From DATFQI01 sp963831105 (GTDB taxonomy: Bacteria; Actinomycetota; Thermoleophilia; Solirubrobacterales; Solirubrobacteraceae): a DNA stretch of 64,000 bases. A model generated the notes under the pieces. It was not told where the DNA came from, did no database searches, and saw only the letters and a list, made by a program, of their open reading frames with translations. Location of the stretch: NCBI GenBank assembly GCA_963831105.1, contig CAWHOS010000005.1, positions 246,438 through 310,437 of the forward strand, in the 5' to 3' direction. Numbering within the stretch: position 1 is the stretch's first letter; each line of letters starts with the position of its first letter. Below, in pieces: positions 54,721 to 63,071 of this stretch. A program made the position numbers and the translations under genes.

Positions 54721-55068
54721 ATGGCCGTCCGACGGATCATGCCCTACCACGAGTCACCGGACTTCGAGGCCACGCGTGCCTTCTACACGCGCGTTCTGAG
54801 GCTCGAGGAGGGGAACTTCGGCGGCGGCTACATCGGCTTCGGGTCCGGCCAGGCTCAGGTGCTCTTCGGGCCGCCGGGCGTGGAGCCCGCGTTGCCCGAC
54901 ATGGGCGTGGACGTCGCTACACGCGAGGCCGTCGACGCGGCGCACGCCGAGGCGGTCCGGGCCGGGCACGAGGTCATCTACGGGCCGGTCGACGAGCCCT
55001 GGGGCGTCCGGCGCTTCTTCGTACGCGACCCGCAGGGCGTCGTGATCAGCGTGCTGGCGCACGACTGA
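54721..55068 (+). CDS. VOC (glyoxalase-like) family protein
   Basis: 115 residues. MAVRRIMPYHESPDFEATRAFYTRVLRLEEGNFGGGYIGFGSGQAQVLF and the closing VDEPWGVRRFFVRDPQGVVISVLAHD are a complete VOC domain. Metal ligands are not complete, so a binding role, such as bleomycin-type resistance, is as likely as catalysis. It is convergent with the ECF42 operon's VOC gene, 9 bases away, but is not closely similar to it. Confidence 0.88.
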   Translation: MAVRRIMPYHESPDFEATRAFYTRVLRLEEGNFGGGYIGFGSGQAQVLFGPPGVEPALPDMGVDVATREAVDAAHAEAVRAGHEVIYGPVDEPWGVRRFFVRDPQGVVISVLAHD

Positions 55069-55077
55069 GGCCCGCCG

Positions 55078-55515
55078 TCAGCCGATCTTCTCGGCCAGCT
55101 CGACGATGATCCCCTCGGGACCGCGGACGTAGCAGAGCCAGTAGCTGTCCTCGAAGTTCACGAGCTCGCCGACGAGCTCCGCGCCGCGGGCCTGCAGGCG
55201 CCCGAGGACGTCGTCGATGTCGTCGACGGCGAACGTGATGTGGCGGAGGCCCGCCGTGTTGGCCGGCGCGCGCGGGTCGCCCTCCTCCATCGGGGGCGAG
55301 TGGAACTGGATCAGCTCGAGCTGCCCGTGCCCGTCCGGGGTCCGCACGAACGCGACGTCGTTGCGTACGCCCTCGAGCCCGACGATGCGGTCAACCAGGC
55401 GCCCTTCGACGCTCATCGGGCCCTGCACCTCGAGCCCGAGCTCGACGAAGAACTCGATCGCGGCCGCGAGGTCGCCGACGATGACGCCGACGTGGTCCAT
55501 CCGCAGGACGGTCAT
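55078..55515 (-). CDS. VOC (glyoxalase-like) protein of the ECF42 operon
   Basis: 145 residues, complete. RMDHVGVIVGDLAAAIEFFVELGLEVQGP, VGLEGVRNDVAFVRTPDGHGQLELIQFHSP and GELVNFEDSYWLCYVRGPEGIIVELAEKIG form the paired beta-alpha-beta3 units. It is the intact relative of the truncated domain at 26891. The start overlaps the sigma factor stop (ATGA), so it is the third gene of the operon. Substrate unknown; ECF42 operons often contain such VOC or DGPF proteins. Confidence 0.9.
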   Translation of the reverse strand: MTVLRMDHVGVIVGDLAAAIEFFVELGLEVQGPMSVEGRLVDRIVGLEGVRNDVAFVRTPDGHGQLELIQFHSPPMEEGDPRAPANTAGLRHITFAVDDIDDVLGRLQARGAELVGELVNFEDSYWLCYVRGPEGIIVELAEKIG

Positions 55516-56717
55516 GCGCCCGAGGGTATGGACGCGGCCCGCGCGCGGGCGGCCTGGCGGACGAGGTGGTCGCGCTCGGCGACGGTCGTGGCCCCGCGGG
55601 CGGCCTCGGCGTAGGCCGAGGCGGCGGCGGGCAGGTCGCCGCCGAGCTCGTGCAGGTGCCCGCGCACGGCGTGCCACCGGTGGCGGTCGCCGATCACCTC
55701 GCGCAGCCGGTCCGTCTCGCGCAGCCCGGCGGCGGCGCCGAGGACGTGGCCGACCGCGACCGCGCGGCCCAGCACCGCGGCGGGGTCCTGGCGCACGGGG
55801 TTCTCGGTCAGCGCGACGAGGTCGTCGTACCAGGCGAGGATCTGCGGCCAGTCCGTCTCCTCGGCGCTGGCCGCGTCGTCGTGCAGGGCGGCGATCGCGG
55901 CCTCGATCTGGTAGCGGCCGGGGCGTTGCAGGGCGAGTGCGGACTGCAGGACGCGCACGCCCTCGGCGATCGCGCGCGTGTCCCAGAGGGCGCGGTCCTG
56001 CCGGTCGAGCGTGACGATGCGACCGTCGGGATCGAATCGCGCCGGTAGGCGGGCATGGTTGAGGAGCATCAGCGCGAGCAGCCCGCGCGCCTCCGGTTCC
56101 TCCGTGGCGAGGGTGAGCTGGCGGGCGAGCCGGATCGCCTCGGCGGCCAGGTCGATCCGGCCCGCGTGGCCGGTCGTGTAGACGAGATAGAGCACGCGCA
56201 GCACGACGGCGAGGTCGCCCGGCTGGTCAAGACGACGGCCGCGCAGGGTGCGCTTGGCGCGGCTGATCCGCTGCGCCATCGTCGCCTCGGGGACGTAGAA
56301 GGCGTCGGCGATCTCCCGCGTGCTGAGCCCGCCGACGGCGCGCAGGGTCAGCGCCACCTGGGAGGTGGGGGCGAGATCGGGGTGGCAGCAGGTGAAGAGC
56401 AGGAAGAGCGTGTCGTCGCCCTCCTCCGGGGAGGCGGGCGTCGCCGGCTCTGCCTCCGTCGCCTCTTCGCGGCGGTGGCGGGCGGCCTCGCTGCGGCGGG
56501 CGTCGACGAGCCGCCGCGTCGCGACCGTGGTCAGCCACGCGCGCGGGTCGTCCGGCGGGTGATCGGGCCAGACCCGCAGCGCCTCCAGCAGCGCCTCCTG
56601 CAGCGCGTCCTCGGCGGCGTCGAAGTCCTCGCCCCGGCGGACCAGACCCGCCAGCACCCGCGGGACGAGCGCGCGCAGCGCGCCCTCGTCCAGCTGATGG
56701 ACCGGCTCGTCGATCAC
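55512..56717 (-). CDS. ECF42-type RNA polymerase sigma factor
   Basis: 401 residues from GTG 56717, which overlaps the DGPF stop (GTGA). The N-terminal part has sigma-2 (ALRALVPRVLAGLVRRGEDFDAAEDALQEALLEALRVWPDHPPDDPRAWLTTVATRRLVDARR) and sigma-4 (TLRAVGGLSTREIADAFYVPEATMAQRISRAKRTL). A C-terminal extension of some 200 residues, with TPR-like helices (EGVRVLQSALALQRPGRYQIEAAIAALHDDAA), is the hallmark of ECF42, which has no anti-sigma partner and is usually encoded beside a DGPF protein. Its own operon carries the ECF42-type promoter, so it is probably autoregulated. Confidence 0.95.
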   Translation of the reverse strand: MIDEPVHQLDEGALRALVPRVLAGLVRRGEDFDAAEDALQEALLEALRVWPDHPPDDPRAWLTTVATRRLVDARRSEAARHRREEATEAEPATPASPEEGDDTLFLLFTCCHPDLAPTSQVALTLRAVGGLSTREIADAFYVPEATMAQRISRAKRTLRGRRLDQPGDLAVVLRVLYLVYTTGHAGRIDLAAEAIRLARQLTLATEEPEARGLLALMLLNHARLPARFDPDGRIVTLDRQDRALWDTRAIAEGVRVLQSALALQRPGRYQIEAAIAALHDDAASAEETDWPQILAWYDDLVALTENPVRQDPAAVLGRAVAVGHVLGAAAGLRETDRLREVIGDRHRWHAVRGHLHELGGDLPAAASAYAEAARGATTVAERDHLVRQAARARAASIPSGA

Positions 56718-57133
56718 TCGGTGCAGTCCTCCGCCGGCGCTTCGGACATGATCTCCCGGACGTCGATCCACTCGTACATCGGCTCGCCGCCCGGGCCGGG
56801 CTCGGAGGAGACGAAGGCCGCGACCTCGAGCGCACGCTCGTGGGACTCGACGTCGATCATGTACCAGCCCGCGATCAGGTCGCTGGTCTCGGGGTGCGGG
56901 CCGTCGGTGGTGACGGGCGCCGCGTCCGGGCCGCCGTAGCGCACCCAGGTGCGAGCCGGCGCGAGCGCCTGCGCGCCGACGTACTCGCCGCTCTCCTCGA
57001 GGACCTCGCTGACGTTCTTGAGGAAGGCCATGTGCGCCTCCACGTCCTCAGGCGCCCACTGGTCCATCGGCGGGTGCGGGTGGTGCGGCTCCGGGCCGCC
57101 GCGGTAGTGCTTGAGAAGCAGGTACTTCGGCAT
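56714..57133 (-). CDS. DGPF/YCII-family protein
   Basis: 139 residues. MPKYLLLKHYRGGPEPHHPHPP, then WAPEDVEAHMAFLKNVSEVLEESGEYV, then TTDGPHPETSDLIAGWYMIDVESHERALEVAAF: the DGPF motif appears here as DGPH. The ferredoxin-like YCII fold has a conserved His-Asp pair in other members; catalysis is unproven. First gene of the operon with the ECF42 sigma factor. The start follows the conserved leader directly, and AGGAGAG serves as ribosome-binding site. Confidence 0.93.
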   Translation of the reverse strand: MPKYLLLKHYRGGPEPHHPHPPMDQWAPEDVEAHMAFLKNVSEVLEESGEYVGAQALAPARTWVRYGGPDAAPVTTDGPHPETSDLIAGWYMIDVESHERALEVAAFVSSEPGPGGEPMYEWIDVREIMSEAPAEDCTE

Positions 57134-57212
57134 CGCTGATCTCTCCTGGTGTCGTGGGCCGCGCTTCGTGGCCCTTCACCTGGTGAGCGGAGCCGGCCGG
57201 CGTTTCTCGACA
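57134..57212 (-). promoter_or_regulatory. ECF42-type promoter and hairpin leader, copy C (DGPF-ECF42-VOC operon)
   Basis: Minus strand: TGTCGA (57212-57207), CCGGCCGGCTC spacer part, CGCTCAC, GGTGAAGGGCC (57180-57170), a 9-base loop, GGCCC (57160-57156), CGACACC, AGGA, then ATG 57133. As I recall from published work on Streptomyces venezuelae, ECF42 recognises a TGTCGA -35, so this copy implies autoregulation. Blocks are identical to copies A and B; only spacer and loop differ. Confidence 0.85.
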
Positions 57213-57444
57213 TCGTGCCGCCGATGAGCCTAGACCTGCGCTCAGGCGCGAGATACACGCCGAGGCAGCCCTCCTCGTCGCACGCGCAGAGGGCGTGAAC
57301 TCGTGCCTCGTCGACCCGGGACGCGAGCTCGAGCTCGCCCTTGCGGGCCAGGGATTCACGGAGATCACTCGCGAGCGCTGGCAGCACGTCGACGAGCTTC
57401 GGCTGATTGACGTCCACGCTGCCTGAGCGATGTTTCACCGCCAA
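57213..57444 (-). pseudogene. Small gene truncated by the ECF42 element
   Basis: From TTG 57444 the frame gives KHRSGSVDVNQPKLVDVLPALASDLRESLARKGELELASRVDEARVHALCACDEEGCLGVYLAPERR, a plausible protein with a Cys cluster (CACDEEGC). It runs without a stop into the promoter element (MSRNAGRL is the translation of that DNA). The natural C terminus is therefore missing. It lies 16 bases after the DUF2442 gene on the same strand and was probably the third gene of that small operon. Confidence 0.55.
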
Positions 57445-57460
57445 GCGCGAGAGCTACTGG

Positions 57461-57757
57461 CTAGCGTGCGGTCTCGACGATCCGACGCTCTAGTGGTTGG
57501 TCGTTGGCCGGTTCGTGGGTTCCGTAGAGCACGTCCGGATCGAGGTCGATCTCGCCGGGCCATTCGACGGTGCCCGACTCCGGATTGACCCGGAGCGCCT
57601 CGAATACGGAGCGGTCGTCGCGGATCGCGGAGAGCACGCCGCCCCGTTCAAAGACGGGTGCGAGGTTGACGTCTTGGATGAGGCCGTCGGTGAAATGCAG
57701 GCGCACCCATCGGTCCTCGAGCGGGGCGGCTTCGGTGATGCGCGGGAGTGCGGTCAT
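57461..57757 (-). CDS. DUF2442 domain protein
   Basis: 98 residues. DRWVRLHFTDGLIQDVNLAPVFERGGVLSAIRDDRSVFEALRVNPESGTVEWPGEIDLDPDVLYG is a typical DUF2442 domain. The start overlaps the end of the DUF4160 gene (ATGA). DUF4160-DUF2442 pairs are widespread in bacteria and are suspected toxin-antitoxin-like modules without firm proof. Confidence 0.92.
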   Translation of the reverse strand: MTALPRITEAAPLEDRWVRLHFTDGLIQDVNLAPVFERGGVLSAIRDDRSVFEALRVNPESGTVEWPGEIDLDPDVLYGTHEPANDQPLERRIVETAR

Positions 57758-58022
57758 GGCAATGGCTCGATGGCGTTGAGCGGGGCGGCTCGCCGGCGAG
57801 CCGCCAGTCGGCTTCGACTTCCTCGTGGTGCAGTTCCAGCCATTCTCGCACGAGTCGAAGCGCTCGATCGGGTATCGAGCCGCGGATCACGGCGCCGTCG
57901 CTGATCGCGATGACCGCCTCGACGCCGCCGTACTGCGCGTGAATGTGTGGCGGAGGATGGTCGCTGAAGTACATGTAGATCGCGATCCCGTAGAACTGGC
58001 TGATCCGGGGCACGCGGCCCAT
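57754..58022 (-). pseudogene. DUF4160 domain protein, one frameshift near the end
   Basis: From ATG 58022: RVPRISQFYGIAIYMYFSDHPPPHIHAQYGGVEAVIAISDGAVIRGSIPDRALRLVREWLELHHEEVEADWRLAGEPP, a nearly complete DUF4160. A run of four C near 57785 is one short: adding a C restores the usual ending PLNAIEPLP and a TGA that overlaps the ATG of DUF2442. This is one of the clearest signs that homopolymer indels in this sequence are technical. Confidence 0.85.
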
Positions 58023-58159
58023 CGTCGCGCGCCGTCCGGACGCGGTGATCCGCGATGTGCCAGCCGTAGACGGCGGCGTAGAGCCGAGTTCGACCGCTCT
58101 CGCTCGGCTACGGCGTGCCAGTGACCCCCGTTGTGCCGCAGACCGGTTAATGTTCCGAA

Positions 58160-58363
58160 TTGGTGAGTTTCTGGCGCAGGCGCAGAGCACCCGATCTCCA
58201 GCCGCGATCGGACGAGGGTCTGAATGGCCTGGACCTCGCCACTCCCATCGCCGTGGTGGATGTGGAGACCTCGGGACTTCATCCCGGGTCCGCCGGGCGA
58301 CCCGGGTCCCCCGGCTCCGCCGTCGACGGGGCAGCTGCCGGGGCCAGGGCCCGATCCGGCTGA
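58160..58363 (+). pseudogene. N-terminal fragment like a DnaQ-type 3'-5' exonuclease
   Basis: A 67-residue frame from ATG 58160 contains LATPIAVVDVETSGLHPGS, the ExoI motif (DxE) of DnaQ-family exonucleases, then ends without ExoII or ExoIII. It is followed in a different frame by an unrelated C-terminal fragment. It is probably a remnant of a damaged or recombined gene. Confidence 0.5.
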
Positions 58364-58559
58364 TCCCGGTCCGCCGATCACCGTCCGGCTGGACGATCTC
58401 CTGCTCGGCGACCTCGGCCACCCGCGCGTGGATGCGCGGCTGCTGCAGGCGATCCTGCTGCGCGATCGACACGTCGCCGAGTGGCTGCGGAGCCAAGGCA
58501 TCGACACGGACGCCGTCGAGGACGCGTTTCCCGCGTACCCGCTGGCGCTGACGGCGCCG
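58278..58559 (+). pseudogene. C-terminal fragment with Pro/Gly-rich linker and Clp-N-like helices
   Basis: Codon use in the third frame (very GC-rich third positions) from about 58278 favours FIPGPPGDPGPPAPPSTGQL, then PITVRLDDLLLGDLGHPRVDARLLQAILLRDRHVAEWLRSQGIDTDAVEDAFPAY. The last part resembles one Clp N-terminal helical repeat. It has no start and no natural stop before the convergent DUF4331 gene at 58566. Either indels join it to the exonuclease-like fragment or both are remnants of different genes. Confidence 0.4.
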
Positions 58560-58565
58560 GCTCGG

Positions 58566-59690
58566 TCAGGGCTTCGGGGGCTGAGGTGGGTCGGGGTTGG
58601 GCGCCGCGAGGTAAGGGAAGGTCTGGCTCGCGGGGCGGCTGGAGCGGTCGACGCCGTCGCGAATCGCGGGACCGTTGCCGCCGGCGATCAGCAGCGTGAA
58701 GATCCGGTCCATCACGTCGTCATTGAGTGCCCTGCCGCCGCAGGTGCGGTGCTTCTCACCGCGCCGAGCGGCGAGCTCGATCTCGAGGAACGAACCCTGC
58801 TCGACGTAGGGCTTGGCGAGGTCGAGCACCAGGTAGTCCGCCAGGACGAGCTCGGTCAGCGGGTGTGCGCCCCCCTCGTCCGGCGGCCAGTCGACCTTGC
58901 CGTCGAGCCCGTCCCAGAAGGCCAGGTTGGCGTTCAGCCGGGCCCGGTACGCGCCCTCATAGACGTGCGCCGGGTGGAACGGGTCGTCCATGTTGTAGAG
59001 GTCGCGGATCTCGAGGTCGCGGTTGACGCGGTCGAACTGCATGGGACCGAGCATCATGTTCGGGACCTCGGGTCGTCCCGCGCTCTCGAGCCGGACGTTG
59101 AGCTTCCCGCGGGTCAGCGTCTCCGCGGCGACGCCCACGAATCCGAGGTCTCCGAGCACTGTCGCGCAGTCGATCTCGACGACGAGCCCGAGGACGTTCT
59201 TGCCGTCGAGGTAGATCGAGCCGGGGTCGGTGAACGCCAGCTTCCCGGTCGCGATCGTCTTCAGCATCGCCGGCGCATCGAGGATGAACGGATCCCACCG
59301 CGGTCCTGCGAAGAGGCGAGTGCCACCGGTCGCCGAGCCTCGGTCGTCGTTCACCTGGACGGTCACGGTGTCGCCGCCTGGCAGCGTGCAGGTGCAGTGC
59401 TGCTCCCCGCCGTCCTCGGGATCGGGCGTGGAGAAGACGCAGTCGATGACGAACTCGTCGTCCGCAGGACTGAACGGCGCCTGAGCGCCGCCGCCGTTGA
59501 GGGTCAGCTTGCGCAGCCGGAACCGGTAGATGAGCGCGTCGGAGAAGCGGGCGGTCGGCGGTGCGAACGGCAGCGTGTTGAGGACCAGGACCAGGCACCC
59601 GTGCCGCTCGGGGCTCGGGAAGGCGTACAGGTCGGTGATGTCGGCGATCGGTTCGGCGACCGCCCGCGGTCCGGAGATGTGGTGCGACAT
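58566..59690 (-). CDS. DUF4331 family protein
   Basis: 374 residues from ATG 59690 (MSHHISGPRAVAEPIADITDLYAFPSPERHGCLVLVLNTLPFA, the family start). VQVNDDRGSATGGTRLFAGPRWDPF and NPNMMLGPMQ-like VPNMMLGPMQFDRVNRDLEIRDLYNMDDPF also fit. No signal peptide is present, unlike many members. It sits beside a sulfite-oxidase-like gene and a DyP peroxidase, suggesting a redox-linked cluster; function unknown. Confidence 0.93.
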   Translation of the reverse strand: MSHHISGPRAVAEPIADITDLYAFPSPERHGCLVLVLNTLPFAPPTARFSDALIYRFRLRKLTLNGGGAQAPFSPADDEFVIDCVFSTPDPEDGGEQHCTCTLPGGDTVTVQVNDDRGSATGGTRLFAGPRWDPFILDAPAMLKTIATGKLAFTDPGSIYLDGKNVLGLVVEIDCATVLGDLGFVGVAAETLTRGKLNVRLESAGRPEVPNMMLGPMQFDRVNRDLEIRDLYNMDDPFHPAHVYEGAYRARLNANLAFWDGLDGKVDWPPDEGGAHPLTELVLADYLVLDLAKPYVEQGSFLEIELAARRGEKHRTCGGRALNDDVMDRIFTLLIAGGNGPAIRDGVDRSSRPASQTFPYLAAPNPDPPQPPKP

Positions 59691-59703
59691 GGCAGCGTCT
59701 CCG

Positions 59704-60784
59704 TCAGCGCACGTCGACGTAGACGACCTCGATGGCGTTGTTTCCGTAGCCGAGCCGGTTCCAGGGCGGGACCTCCGGTTGCACGTTGCCGGCGGCGTCG
59801 GTCGCCCGGGCGCGGAGGGTGTGCCGGCCGATGTCGTTCGCGTCCCAGTCGAACGCCCAGTCCTGCCACTGGTACGGGCCCTTGGGCGGCTCGAGCTGCG
59901 CCGCGTGCCAGTCGCCTTCGCCGGTGAGGCTGACGTCGACGCGCGTGACGGGCCCGGTTCCCGACCAGGCCTTGCCGCGCACGGTGTGCGTGCCGGGGCT
60001 GATCGCCGAGCCGTGAGCGGGGTCGGTGATGCGCGCCCGCACGCGCATGAGGCTGACGGGCTCGTGCGGCCGGTCGGGCCACTCGTAGATGTAGTGGCCC
60101 GTCTGGAACTCGCCGGCGAACGGCTCGGTCAGGACGTCGATCCGCTTCAGCCACTTCACCGACGCGACGGCGTACCAGTGGGGCACGATGAGCCGGAACG
60201 GGGCGCCGTGGTCGGGACCCAGCGGCTCGCCGTTCATCTCGTAGGCGATCAGGATCTCCGCCGCCGGATCGGCCGCGAGGGCGAGCGGCAGGGCGCGCTC
60301 GAAGGTCAGGTCGTCCTTGTCGGTGTCGGCGAGGACCGGCTGGAGGTGGTACGCGCCGTGGTCGGCGCCCTCGAAGCGGACGTCGACGCCGTCCGCCGCC
60401 GGGCGCGCCTGCTCCAGCACCTCGTGCAGGAGGGCGCCGGTCCAGCGCGCGGTCGAGACCGCGTAGTCACCCCATGGCTCACCGATCGGCAGCGGTCTCG
60501 TCTCGAGTCGCCCGTTGCCGGCGCATTCGAGCGTGACCGCCCGCTCGTGCGCCGGCATCGCGCGCAGGTCGTCGAGCGTCAGGGTGAGCGGGTTCTCCAC
60601 GGCGCCGCCGACCTCGAGCGTGCCGTCGTGTGCCGGCAGCGCGAAGTTGCTGCGGACGTAGTGCAGCGCGGTCGGGCGTGATGTCCCCGATCAGGGCCTC
60701 CGGCGGCGCCTCGGCGTTGTAGGGAGCCGGGTTGATCATCTGAAGCGCGGCGCGCGCCCGGTCGAGCTCATCCACAACGGCCAT
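59704..60784 (-). pseudogene. Sulfite-oxidase-like molybdopterin enzyme, one frameshift
   Basis: From ATG 60784 the frame gives MAVVDELDRARAALQMINPAPYNAEAPPEALIGDITP. An extra C near 60675 shifts to ALHYVRSNFALPAHDGTLEVGGAVENPLTLTLDDLRAMP, TLECAGNGR (the molybdenum-ligand Cys), YAVASVKWLKRIDVL, and the Mo-co dimerisation domain (PVSLMRVRARITDPAHG to the stop). The full protein would be about 359 residues and lacks a haem domain and a signal. It is a cytoplasmic member of the oxidoreductase molybdopterin-binding family; the substrate may be sulfite or another small compound. Confidence 0.85.
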
Positions 60785-60809
60785 GTCTCAGCCTCCTCGT
60801 CGGCGAGCA

Positions 60810-61665
60810 TCAGTAGTCGGAGTCCTGGAAGGTCGGCTCGCGGCCTTCGTTGAACGCGCCGATGCCCTCGATGCGGTCGGGATGGACGGCTGAGCGCCAG
60901 TGCGAGTCCATCATGATCGCGATCGCCTGCTCGATCGGCTGGCCCTCGCCGAGGCGAACGGCCCGTTTGACCGCCTGCACCGCCGTCGGCGAGTTGCTCG
61001 CGATCTTCTCCGCGATCCGCATCGCCGCGTCCATCAGCTCGCCCTGCGGGTGGATCTCGTTGACCATGCCCAGCCGGTATGCCTCCTGCGCGGTGATCGG
61101 GTCGCCCGTCATCAGCATCTGCATCGCCCTCCCCGGAGGGAGGAGACGGGGAAGCAGCGCCGGCGAGCCGCCGCCGGCCGCGAGGCCGAGCATCGCCTCG
61201 GGCTGGCCGAAGGTGGCGTTCTCGGAGGCGATGATGAAGTCGGTGCTCTGGGCGAGCTCGCTGCCGCCGCCGTACGCGACGCCGTTGACGGCGGCGAGGA
61301 TCGGCTTGCGCAGCTGGCGGACCGTGTAGAGCGTGCGATCGAAGTCCTGGCGCTGGCGCAGCCAGTCCTCCTTCGTCATGTTCTTTCGCTGGCGCAGGTC
61401 GCTGCCGACGGAGAAGGCCCTCGTCGCCCGCTCCGGTGAGGACGACGACGCGGATGGCCGGCCGGACCGCGATCGTCTCGACGATCTCGGTGAGGCGGGC
61501 GCCCATCTCGGTCGTGATCGCGTTGTCCGCGTGCGGCCGGTTGAGGGTGATCAGCGCGACACGACCGTCGGCGAGGTAGTCGACGAGGACCGGGGACTCC
61601 GGTTCCTCGCCACCGGACGGGGGTGGGCCGAAGTCGAGCGCCTGCCAACGGTCGGTGGTTGCCAC
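60810..61665 (-). pseudogene. Enoyl-CoA hydratase/isomerase family protein, one frameshift
   Basis: From ATG 61665: VDYLADGRVALITLNRPHADNAITTEMGARLTEIVETIAVRPAIRVVVLTGAG. An extra base near 61415 shifts to RAFSVGSDLRQRKNMTKEDWLRQRQDFDRTLYTVRQLRKPILAAVNGVAYGGGSELAQSTDFIIASENATFGQPEAMLGLAAGGG, the crotonase core with the oxyanion-hole blocks. The Glu of SEL and the downstream FGQPE match the family pattern. The joined product is about 284 residues. It precedes the DUF4331/oxidoreductase genes on the same strand. Confidence 0.85.
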
Positions 61666-61693
61666 GGTTCCCCCTCTTCTCGATCGAGACGGG

Positions 61694-63047
61694 TCACGAG
61701 TCGAGCTCCGCGAGCCAGCGCATCGCCCGCAGGCCCGGCGCGAAGCAGTACTCGCCGCCGCGGGTGACGACGAACGGCGGCAGGTCCTGCAGCCGGCGCC
61801 GGATCGGCCGCTCGGGAACGGTGAAGCTGCCGGACCCGTCGTTCGGCCCGACGAGCGGGTCCTTCTCGAGCGGGGCGCCGATGAAGATGCCGTCGTTGAG
61901 CCATTGGGTCTTGACGAACTCGAACTGGCGCTTGAGGTGCGCGCCCGCGAAGACGAAGATGATGCCGCGATCGGCGCCGTCGTCCTCGAGCACGCCCTCG
62001 GGCAGCATCGGCCCGTAGCTCGTGCCGCGCCGGATCATGCGGTGCAGGCGGACGTCGACGGCGCCGTCGCCGTCCAGCGCGTCGCGCGGATTGGCGCGCC
62101 GCGCGTGCGCGCCGAGGGGGCACTTGAGGCCGCGCGGATCGTCGCCGTAGAGGAAGGCGTTGTGGCGCTGCGGGTCGCCGCCGAGCTCCGGGTCGTCACC
62201 GTCCGGGGAGAGCGCGAGCGGCGCGCCGCTCTGCCAGCGCCCGACCATCTTCGCGCCGAGCAGCGCCTCCTCCTCGCGGCTCGCCGCCTTCGCCCGCAGG
62301 TACTGCCGGTAGGCCGCGACCCTCGTGTGCAGCTTGCGGAAGACGACGTACGTGCCGTTGCGGCCGAGCACCTCCGGGGTCGGCATCGGCGGCAGCTCGC
62401 CCGTCTCGTCCGGGTAGCCGAGGATGATCTCGCCCGCCTTGAGCGGCCGCTCCTGCGGGTTCGAGGGGGCTCTGCCGCTCCCTTCGACCGTCGGCTGGCC
62501 GATCCCGTCCTTGAAGCCGAAGGACGTCCGCCCGCTCGGGAGCTGGTAGCAGTCCTGGCGCCAGATCACCTCGACGCCCGCGAGCTCCGCATGCGCGCGG
62601 CGCGCCTTCTCGACCACGGCCTGCAGCCGCTCGCGGTCGGGGGAGAGCGCCGCCAGGGCGACGTGGACGTCGCTGGTGCCGAGCGGCTTCTCCCAGTGCT
62701 CCGGGCTGCTGTCGCCGACGTCGCCGAGCAGCGCGGCGCGGGCGGCCATGCCCTCCCGGAACTCCGGCGCGAAGCTGTCGAGCGAGCTCTGCGGGACCCC
62801 GAGCGCCTTCAGCCCGTGGTAGGTGAAGGCGACCGTGATCCAGGCGTCGTGGGCGGGATCGGAGAGGGGCGCCCGCTGTCGACGATGTGCTGCAGTCGCC
62901 GGACGAGCTCGCGTCCGGCGGCGCGGTCATCGATGCGGAGCAGGAGGTAGGTGCCGACATAGGGCGAGGGCCGCTCGTGCAGCGCGCCGCTCTGGATGTC
63001 GTCGAGCTCGAGGCGCGGTGCTCCTCGCGCGCGGTCACGGTCGCCAT
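61694..63047 (-). pseudogene. Dye-decolourising (DyP) haem peroxidase, two frameshifts
   Basis: From ATG 63047: ATVTAREEHRA, then one indel near 63005 to LELDDIQSGALHERPSPYVGTYLLLRIDDRAAGRELVRRLQHIVDSGRP, then a missing C near 62880 to AHDAWITVAFTYHGLKALGVPQSSLDSFAPEF. The rest is intact: FGFKDGIGQP (the GxxDG motif with catalytic Asp), GLKCPLGAHARRANPRD (proximal His region) and HRMIRRGTSYGP. The full length would be about 450 residues. There is no Tat signal, and no encapsulin gene is seen here. Confidence 0.87.
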
Positions 63048-63071
63048 GGTGTGCGGTTCGCGCGGGCCTCG

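Noticed and set aside
58278..58400. Collagen-like GPP/GDP triplets
   Set aside because: Too short and irregular for a collagen domain; more likely a flexible linker or an effect of base composition.
58224..59927. A 567-residue plus-strand frame that would join the Pro/Gly-rich fragment to sequence beyond 58566
   Set aside because: From 58566 on it is only the antisense of DUF4331; the conserved family is on the minus strand.
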